Notes under the pieces: model-generated
Told to the model about the DNA's origin: nothing
The model's database searches: none
The model's input: only the letters and a program-made list of their open reading frames with translations
Made by a program: the position numbers and the translations under genes
Source: CAVEFW01 sp964579575
GTDB taxonomy: Bacteria > Actinomycetota > Coriobacteriia > Coriobacteriales > Eggerthellaceae
Reading direction: 5' to 3'
Assembly (NCBI GenBank): GCA_964579575.1
Contig: CAZOGL010000033.1
Coordinates: 1 to 17,840, forward strand
Length of the DNA stretch: 17,840 bases
Part shown: positions 11,922 through 17,840 of the stretch, one piece after another
How the letters are laid out: each line of letters opens with the position of its first letter
How positions within the stretch are numbered: position 1 is the first letter of the stretch

Positions 11922-14723
11922 CTACATATCCTTGCCGTGGCACTTCTTGAACTTCAGCCCCGAGCCGCAAGGGCATGGGTCGTTGCGACCCACGTTGGCA
12001 AAGGGATCGTCCTTGTCCTTGACGATAGGAGCGGTTTTGCCCGTCGCCACAGGCTTGGGCGCCTCAGCCGGCATACCCTGGTTGGTTGCGGCACGCTGGC
12101 CCGAGCCACTCAACGTGTTGCGCTCAAGCTCTGCCTCGGGATTGGAATAGTTCATCTTACGCTCAGGGGCATCGGCAATCTCGGGAGCCGGGGCGTTGGT
12201 AGTGACAGCGAGCTGCAGACGCAAGATCGTGCGGAGGAAGTCCTCGTACAAACCGCTCGTCATGCTCTCGAATGAGCGGAACGCCTCGTTCTTGTATTCG
12301 ACGAGGGGATCACGCTGACCGTACGCACGCAGGCCAATGCCGGATTTCAGGTAGTCCATATCTGTCAGATGGGCCATCCAACGGGTATCGATGATGCGAA
12401 GCATGATCTGGGATTGGAGCAGGTGCATAACCTGCGGGGTCATAGCCTCGACCCTGCTCTCGTAGCGCTCGGCAAGGTAGTCCACGATTGCGTCAGACAA
12501 AGACTCAACGCTATCGATGCCCTCCAGCTCGGAGCAGTGGAAGTCGGAGGTGCCTGTCATGTTGGTGACCCAAAGGTCGATGGCGTCGAGATCCCAGTCG
12601 TCTTTGGCACCGTGCACGTCGCAGTTTGTGGCAACGATACGGTCGGCGGCATCGCGGATAATCTCGTCGATACGCTCGGACATGTCCTTGCCATCGAGGA
12701 TGGCGTTACGCTCCTCGTAGATGGCCTTGCGCTGGAGATTCATGACGTCGTCGTACTCAAGCACGTTCTTACGGGCGGCAAAATGGAGCGCCTCGACTTG
12801 GTGTTGGGAACGCTCGACAGTCTTGGTGACCATCTTGGAGTCGATGGGCATGTCCTCGGGGATGTTGACCTTCTCCATCATGTTGGAAACGCGATCCATG
12901 CTGTCTCCGCCAAACAGGCGCATGAGGTCATCCTCGAGCGACAGGTAGAACAAGGTCTCACCCGGGTCGCCCTGACGTCCGGAACGACCGCGAAGCTGGT
13001 TGTCGATACGACGGGACTCGTGGCGCTCGGTACCGATGACGCAAAGACCACCAGCGGCGATGACGCGCTCGTTCTCCTCCTTGCAAACCGCCTTGGCAGC
13101 CGCGAGGGCCTCGGCACGCTTAGCCGCACTCGGAGCAACCGGCTTACCAGGCTCGACCTCAGCACCCTCCTCAAGATCGGGGTCGTATCCCCAAGAGCGG
13201 AGCTCGTCGTCGGCAAGTACTTCGGGATTTCCGCCAAGCAGGATGTCCGTACCACGACCAGCCATGTTCGTCGCGATGGTGACCGCGCCGACACGACCCG
13301 CCTGAGCGACGATATGAGCCTCACGCTCGTGGTTCTTCGCGTTCAAGGTCTCGTGCTTGATGCCACGCTTGTCGAGGAGGCGAGACAACTTCTCGGAGCT
13401 CTCGATGGAGACCGTGCCAACGAGACAGGGCTGGCCCTTGGCGTTACGCTCGGCAATCTCGTCGGCAACCGCGTTGTACTTGGCATCGATGGTGCGATAC
13501 ACCTGGTCGTTGTTGTCGATACGAATAACGGGGCGGTTCGTAGGAATTGCCACAACCGGGAGCTTGTAGATCTCGCGGAACTCGGCATCCTCGGTCATTG
13601 CGGTACCAGTCATGCCGGAAAGCTTCTCGTAGAGACGGAAGTAGTTTTGGAGCGTGATGGTCGCAAGGGTCTGGTTCTCGTCGCGCACCTTCACGTGCTC
13701 CTTGGCCTCAACGGCTTGGTGGAGACCCTCGGACCAGCGACGACCCTCCATGATACGGCCCGTGAACTCATCGACGATCTTAACCTCGCCGTCAACGACG
13801 ACGTAATCGATGTCGCGATGGAACAGGAACTGGGCCTTGAGGGCCTGTTGGAGATGGTTGGCAAGTTGGCCAGTGGGATCGGCGTAGATATCTTCGATAC
13901 CGAGCATGGCCTCGATACGCTCAAGGCCGACCTCGGTGGCGATGATCGTGTGCTTGGCCTCGTCCTTCTCGAAGTCCTCGTCCTCTTTGAGGCCGGGCAT
14001 GACCGCAGCGAAGCGGTGGTAGGTCTCGGCAGCCTGCTGGCCTGCGCCGGAGATGATCAACGGCGTACGGGCCTCGTCGATGAGAATGGAGTCGACCTCG
14101 TCGACGACGCAGAAGAAGTGGCCACGTTGGACGCGGGCTTCCTTACGGGTGACCATGTTGTCACGCAGGTAGTCGAAGCCAAACTCGGAGTTCGTACCGT
14201 AGGTGATATCCGCTTTGTAAGCGGGGACCTTCATGTCCTGACGCTGGCCGTTTTGGATCAGACCGACGGTCATGCCAAGGGAGCGGTACAGACGTCCCAT
14301 CCACTCGCTGTCGCGCTTTGCGAGGTAGTCGTTGACGGTGACGATGTGGACGTTGTTCCCAGAGATGGCGTTGAGGTAACCGGCGAGCGTCGAGACGAGG
14401 GTCTTGCCTTCGCCGGTCTTCATCTCGGCGATCTGGCCGTCGTGCAACGTCATGGCGCCGATGAGCTGGACATCGAAGTGGCGCATACCCAACGTTCGCA
14501 ACGAGGCCTCACGGCACGTCGCAAACGCCTCAGGCATCAGGGAGTCCAAGGACTCACCGTTGTTGTAGCGCTCGCGGAACAGGGCCGTCTGTGCGAGAAG
14601 CTCGTCATCGGAGAGGGCCTTGACCTGGGGTTCCAAGCTGTTGATCTTGTCGACCTTCGCCTGGTATTGCTTCATCTGCTTTCCCTCGCCGAGGGAGAGC
14701 AGCTTGGAGAGAAATCCTGCCAT
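11922..14723 (-). CDS. secA: SecA, preprotein translocase ATPase
   Basis: SecA is the cytoplasmic motor that pushes unfolded preproteins through SecYEG. The 933-residue protein is of normal housekeeping length and shows Walker A TGEGKT (103-108), DEVDSILIDEAR (208-219), the preprotein crosslinking and helicase motifs (LVGTVSIESSE; TNMAGRGTDILLGGNPE; GRSGRQGDPG), and a C-terminal zinc/SecB-type tail with the cysteines CPCGSG...KKCH (C917, C919, C928, H929). A variable linker rich in Ala and Pro precedes that tail. The ATG at 14723 has only a weak AGAAAGA upstream. A 251-base spacer with repeats separates it from the regulator gene. prfB follows after 12 bases. Confidence 0.97.
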   Translation of the reverse strand: MAGFLSKLLSLGEGKQMKQYQAKVDKINSLEPQVKALSDDELLAQTALFRERYNNGESLDSLMPEAFATCREASLRTLGMRHFDVQLIGAMTLHDGQIAEMKTGEGKTLVSTLAGYLNAISGNNVHIVTVNDYLAKRDSEWMGRLYRSLGMTVGLIQNGQRQDMKVPAYKADITYGTNSEFGFDYLRDNMVTRKEARVQRGHFFCVVDEVDSILIDEARTPLIISGAGQQAAETYHRFAAVMPGLKEDEDFEKDEAKHTIIATEVGLERIEAMLGIEDIYADPTGQLANHLQQALKAQFLFHRDIDYVVVDGEVKIVDEFTGRIMEGRRWSEGLHQAVEAKEHVKVRDENQTLATITLQNYFRLYEKLSGMTGTAMTEDAEFREIYKLPVVAIPTNRPVIRIDNNDQVYRTIDAKYNAVADEIAERNAKGQPCLVGTVSIESSEKLSRLLDKRGIKHETLNAKNHEREAHIVAQAGRVGAVTIATNMAGRGTDILLGGNPEVLADDELRSWGYDPDLEEGAEVEPGKPVAPSAAKRAEALAAAKAVCKEENERVIAAGGLCVIGTERHESRRIDNQLRGRSGRQGDPGETLFYLSLEDDLMRLFGGDSMDRVSNMMEKVNIPEDMPIDSKMVTKTVERSQHQVEALHFAARKNVLEYDDVMNLQRKAIYEERNAILDGKDMSERIDEIIRDAADRIVATNCDVHGAKDDWDLDAIDLWVTNMTGTSDFHCSELEGIDSVESLSDAIVDYLAERYESRVEAMTPQVMHLLQSQIMLRIIDTRWMAHLTDMDYLKSGIGLRAYGQRDPLVEYKNEAFRSFESMTSGLYEDFLRTILRLQLAVTTNAPAPEIADAPERKMNYSNPEAELERNTLSGSGQRAATNQGMPAEAPKPVATGKTAPIVKDKDDPFANVGRNDPCPCGSGLKFKKCHGKDM

Positions 14724-14840
14724 AAAACTTATTCTTTCTCTAGGATAACTTTGCGCGAACCATCATAGCGTGTATCGACCGATTACTCTATCACACCCTT
14801 AAAAGCGGAAGGAAAAAAATCGCAGGGAGGTCACAAAATG
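14724..14840. other. secA leader region; weak promoter and terminator signals
   Basis: On the - strand a seven-U tract (complement of 14813-14819) follows only a poor stem, so termination of the regulator transcript here is uncertain. A TATGAT (complement of 14762-14767) is a fair -10 box about 40 bases before the secA ATG, but no good -35 box lies at the expected distance. Confidence 0.35.
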
Positions 14841-14970
14841 CCGTCCCGAGACCGAACGCATGCACCCAGCGGCGAGCCCGAACGCGTGCGCCCAGCCCCG
14901 GAACCGAACGCAAGCGCCCAGCGGCGAGACCGAGCACGTTGCCGTCCCGAGACCGAACGCAAGCGCCCCT
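14841..14970. repeat. 26-bp degenerate tandem repeat between the regulator gene and secA
   Basis: The word ccgaacgc and variants begin at 14852, 14878, 14904, 14930 and 14953, so three exact 26-base steps and one of 23. Units share gagaccgaacgcaagcgccc and, in most copies, agcggc. The array starts five bases downstream of the regulator stop codon and has no coding signal on either strand. Confidence 0.85.
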
Positions 14971-14974
14971 CCCC

Positions 14975-17641
14975 TTAAAATCGCTCCTCACTCTCAGTGA
15001 TTTTGCGATAGAGCGCGAGCATACGCGGGCTGGGATCGATGCTAAACGCCCGCATGAGCGCGCGGGCGCAAACGCGATAGGTCTCAAGCGCCGCCTCCCT
15101 TTGTCCACAGGCAACCTGGGCGCTCATCAAGGCGTAGTAGGGATCCTCTTGGCGACGTTCGTGCTCCAAGGCCGAGCGGGCAAACCAAAGAGCGGTCTGG
15201 TCCTCCCCCATATCCAACAGGCGAAACGTTGCCTGGACAAGGGCATCACTGACTTGGGAACGATAATCGTCGCGGGCGTCCACAATCACGTCGCACTTCG
15301 TCTCCGAGGGCAACAGATCCCCCCGATAAAGCCGATGGAGATCCTCCAAAAGGATGCGAAATCGATCCACGTCGGGCTTCTCGATGGCAAGGGAACGACA
15401 CACCGCCGTCACCTGTTGGACGTCGCTGGTAACCAGACGCCCGTCGATACGGTAACTCCCCTGCACATGGTGAAGGAAGGGACAAGATCCATCTGGCAAA
15501 GACAACGTCCGCTTAAGCGCTGCCCAATTCGTATAGAGGTTCTTTCGCGCCGTCCGCTCCGTGGAGGCGGGCCAAAGCGCCTCAACCAGACGATTGCGGG
15601 ACACCTCGCGCCCTCCAGCCATGGTCAGGATGGCCAACAAGGCGCGCATCTTCGTTTGGGTGAACTCCTTCGCGTCAAGGTGCCTTCCATCAAGAACGGC
15701 CTCGATGCCGCCAAACAGGGAAATCTGCAGGTGGGGCTTATGGGTCTCCCCCGCCGACCCCTCCTCCATCGTTTTTGCGTACGAGGCACGGTTTGCGCGA
15801 GCCTTCTCCTGGGACCGTTGCAAGGCGCCAAACTCCTGTTGTTGTGCCGCGACGCAACGTTCTCCGTGACGCATCTGGCTCTTCACCGACTCCGTCAACA
15901 ACCTTGATGCAACCTCTGACGTCGTATCCGTGCCCCGTGCCAAGTCTCCGAGAGCGCGATAGGCCTCAAGACGGAACACGCCGATTAGTCCGTCCTCCTC
16001 CCCCTCATCGAGCAGGCGGCAAAACGTCTCGTCCTCGGCGATGGCAGGACAAACGCCAAGAAGCAACACGCCACCCAACAGCGCCCCGTCAAGATCGTTA
16101 CACGCCGCCGCCACGTCAAGCCACGCTCGAAGCAACTCCGACGCGACCGAAGAACGGAACGCGCTCTCGGTCGCGCTCTCGATCTCGGTAGCGCCCTCGG
16201 TCGCGCTCTCGATCTCGGTAGCGCTCTCGGCCTCAAGAGCAAGGCCGGCCTCGAACCTCTTTACAAGGCAAAGCGCAAGTGCCATCTCGGGGTTAAGCTC
16301 TCGGACCACCTCCCCCTCACGGACGCACTCGATTCCCGCAACGAGCTTGGAGAGGCGCTCCAACGCACCCGTACGCAACACGTCGTTACCGAAATGGGCA
16401 ACCATGGTTAGGGCGCTGACCCTTGCGTCAATCGGGGCGTTTACGCGCGCCGCCACCTTGCCCGCGAGTAACAATCCCATACGAACGTCCCCTAAAAAGC
16501 CCAGGCGCCACGCCTGTTGTGCCTCCAAGCGCGATCCTGGCGCGTCGGCCCCGACCTTTCCCAAGCTCTTTCCTAGACGCCAAGCAGGAAACAGACACAT
16601 CATGTGGGACAGACGCCTCCCGTTGTCCAATAGCCACGCGAATCGGGCGGCCCTCCCCATCATCGCCATGACCATCGCGACCGCGCGTGCCGCGTCCCCT
16701 CTATCGAGCAGGGCCCTTGCCACCCCATCAGCCAAGGCGTCTTGGGTCTCAAATCCAAAGGAGGCGCCAATACGCTTGAGCTTCGACGCGTAGGCGTAGA
16801 CCAAACACTCCGGAGGAAAGACGGCCGTTGCGACCGAGTCGCTTTCGGGAGCGATCCCAAGGTGGGGATAATGGTGTGCGAGGGGTTCGATTTGGGAGAG
16901 ATTTAGGTCAAACTCCCCGCAAAGCCAAGAGAGCGGCGCTGCCCCCATGGCAAGAAGGACAAAGTGGACGCAAAGCACCTCATCCGGCAACTCCTCCCTC
17001 GCAAGAGACTCCGCAAAGCGGGCGGGCGCATCGACAGACCCCCAAGCGAGTTGGGGGATGGAGCAGGCAAGCATGGCTCCCGTCGGGGCCACCTCCCACT
17101 CTCCCTCGCCTGACCCCCATTGTTGTCTCTGGTCGCGAAACGCCTCATCCCGCTCACCCATGTCAAGCATCAGGTCTCGGGCCGTCAGACAGATGCGATC
17201 GATCTGGCGCCCCGCGAAGGCATCGCTTGTAGGATGGCAAAGCACCATCACCTCGCTGCCTTCCTCCAAAAGCTTGTCGAAGGCATTGGACAAAAGGTCG
17301 GCCCGTTGGGTTCCGAGACGCGGCACGTCGTCGAACACCACAAGCCTCATGCCCTTGTCACGCTTCATGAGGTCTTCCCCCAAACTCCCACCATCGAGGT
17401 CCCGAAGGAAGCAAGGGCTGCGTGCGTCGATCCATGCAACATGCTCAAACCCGAACACGACCTGCGCATACTCAAGAGCGAGATAGGTCTTGCCATACCC
17501 TGGCGGCGCCACGAGAAAACGCGTTACTTGGCGTTCGCGCATCAGACGTGAAACGAGGTCGGGACGGGAACGGATCGCCACGCCCATAAAGCGCCGTGGA
17601 CGTCTACCGTTACAACAGGAAGTGGAAAGAAAACTTGTCAT
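14975..17641 (-). CDS. large transcriptional regulator: P-loop STAND-type ATPase with C-terminal winged helix and BTAD domain
   Basis: The 888-residue product begins with a P-loop domain: Walker A APPGYGKT (45-52) and a Walker B-like RLVVFDDVP about 70 residues later, as in MalT-type STAND ATPases. A long helical middle region of about 450 residues follows, probably repeat-like; it includes a low-complexity stretch of ESATEIE repeats (about 471-494). The C-terminus has an OmpR-type winged helix (638-737) and a bacterial transcriptional activation (BTAD) domain (about 748-880, ending in DPSPRMLALYRKI), the module of SARP regulators. Such proteins act as signal-dependent DNA-binding activators; the target is unknown. 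I chose ATG 17641; an upstream GTG (17719) lacks a spaced ribosome binding site and precedes a TATACT box. The next in-frame ATG is at 17587. Confidence 0.85.
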   Translation of the reverse strand: MTSFLSTSCCNGRRPRRFMGVAIRSRPDLVSRLMRERQVTRFLVAPPGYGKTYLALEYAQVVFGFEHVAWIDARSPCFLRDLDGGSLGEDLMKRDKGMRLVVFDDVPRLGTQRADLLSNAFDKLLEEGSEVMVLCHPTSDAFAGRQIDRICLTARDLMLDMGERDEAFRDQRQQWGSGEGEWEVAPTGAMLACSIPQLAWGSVDAPARFAESLAREELPDEVLCVHFVLLAMGAAPLSWLCGEFDLNLSQIEPLAHHYPHLGIAPESDSVATAVFPPECLVYAYASKLKRIGASFGFETQDALADGVARALLDRGDAARAVAMVMAMMGRAARFAWLLDNGRRLSHMMCLFPAWRLGKSLGKVGADAPGSRLEAQQAWRLGFLGDVRMGLLLAGKVAARVNAPIDARVSALTMVAHFGNDVLRTGALERLSKLVAGIECVREGEVVRELNPEMALALCLVKRFEAGLALEAESATEIESATEGATEIESATESAFRSSVASELLRAWLDVAAACNDLDGALLGGVLLLGVCPAIAEDETFCRLLDEGEEDGLIGVFRLEAYRALGDLARGTDTTSEVASRLLTESVKSQMRHGERCVAAQQQEFGALQRSQEKARANRASYAKTMEEGSAGETHKPHLQISLFGGIEAVLDGRHLDAKEFTQTKMRALLAILTMAGGREVSRNRLVEALWPASTERTARKNLYTNWAALKRTLSLPDGSCPFLHHVQGSYRIDGRLVTSDVQQVTAVCRSLAIEKPDVDRFRILLEDLHRLYRGDLLPSETKCDVIVDARDDYRSQVSDALVQATFRLLDMGEDQTALWFARSALEHERRQEDPYYALMSAQVACGQREAALETYRVCARALMRAFSIDPSPRMLALYRKITESEERF
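16161..16230 (-). repeat. 30-bp in-frame repeat in the regulator gene
   Basis: The segments 16161-16190 and 16191-16220 are identical except for one base, and a partial third unit runs to 16230. They encode alternating TEIESATEGA-type residues on the - strand. The period is ten codons, so the frame is kept. Confidence 0.9.
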
Positions 17642-17701
17642 GGTGGCCCCCAAAGCTCGAGGAAGACCGCATGATAAGCAAACAGAGAACAGACTTTCTC
17701 C

Positions 17702-17707
17702 AGTATA
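17702..17707 (-). promoter_or_regulatory. possible -10 box of the regulator gene
   Basis: TATACT on the - strand lies about 60 bases before the chosen ATG (17641). No matching -35 box is seen at 16-18 bases, so an activator may be needed, or the box may be fortuitous. It lies downstream of the alternative GTG start and so disfavours that start. Confidence 0.35.
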
Positions 17708-17757
17708 ATCGACTATCACCCTTAGCCGAGGATAATTTTCGCATTGAAAAAACTGGC

Positions 17758-17840
17758 CAACACGCGCCCTGCCGGGCCCTGTCTACACCATGCCGGGCCC
17801 CACTTGCGGCCCGCGCGCGTCCCGCCAGCACACGCCCTGT
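17758..17840. repeat. GC-rich repeat-like sequence at the window end
   Basis: The decamer tgccgggccc occurs at 17770 and 17791, and acacgc followed by ccctg occurs at both ends (17760 and 17830). The segment resembles the start of another spacer array cut by the window edge. No coding signal is visible. Confidence 0.45.

Noticed and set aside
12369..14768. 799-codon open frame on the + strand opposite secA
   Set aside because: It lies fully antisense to a complete and highly conserved secA, has no recognisable domains and arises from codon bias of a GC-rich gene.
14939..15907. 322-codon open frame on the + strand
   Set aside because: It starts in the 26-bp repeat and runs antisense to the conserved winged helix-BTAD region; no ribosome binding site or family resemblance.

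Overview
The window reads as a chromosomal segment of a moderately GC-rich actinobacterium, most likely a member of the Coriobacteriia (Eggerthella/Slackia/Collinsella-type gut or oral anaerobes). That placement is inference, from the actinobacterial look of SecA, SecG and RF2, a split transketolase, a large STAND/BTAD regulator and the gene mix; the genus cannot be told from sequence alone.

Layout. Positions 1-150 hold a GC-rich tandem repeat. Next come two + strand tRNAs, Gly(GCC) and Cys(GCA), with a strong promoter and a terminator. A gap without a recognisable gene (about 472-781) separates them from two - strand tRNAs, Val(GAC) and Leu(GAG), whose promoters share an identical 13-base block. 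All protein genes then lie on the - strand. In transcription order from the right they are: a STAND-ATPase/BTAD regulator, secA, prfB, a membrane-anchored polysaccharide deacetylase, the two halves of a transketolase, ftsE, ftsX, an S41-type C-terminal-processing-protease homologue, rnr (RNase R) and secG.

How they fit together. secA and secG supply protein export. ftsEX, the S41 homologue and the deacetylase form a cell-envelope and division set. prfB and rnr serve translation termination and RNA turnover. secA-prfB, tktN-tktC and ftsE-ftsX are tightly spaced or overlapping and look translationally coupled.

Most unusual. (1) Most of the longer spacers carry their own private family of short degenerate tandem repeats (periods 13, 14, 26 and 37), and at three genes (S41 homologue, deacetylase, rnr) the duplicated unit contains the gene's own last codons and stop codon. 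Similar expansions occur in frame inside three proteins. (2) The S41 protein has Gly where the catalytic Ser should be, while the Lys and Gln of the triad remain. (3) RF2 reads SPT instead of the usual SPF codon-recognition tripeptide and lacks the autoregulatory frameshift stop. (4) The regulator carries its DNA-binding/BTAD module at the C-terminus behind a P-loop domain, the reverse of the classical AfsR order.
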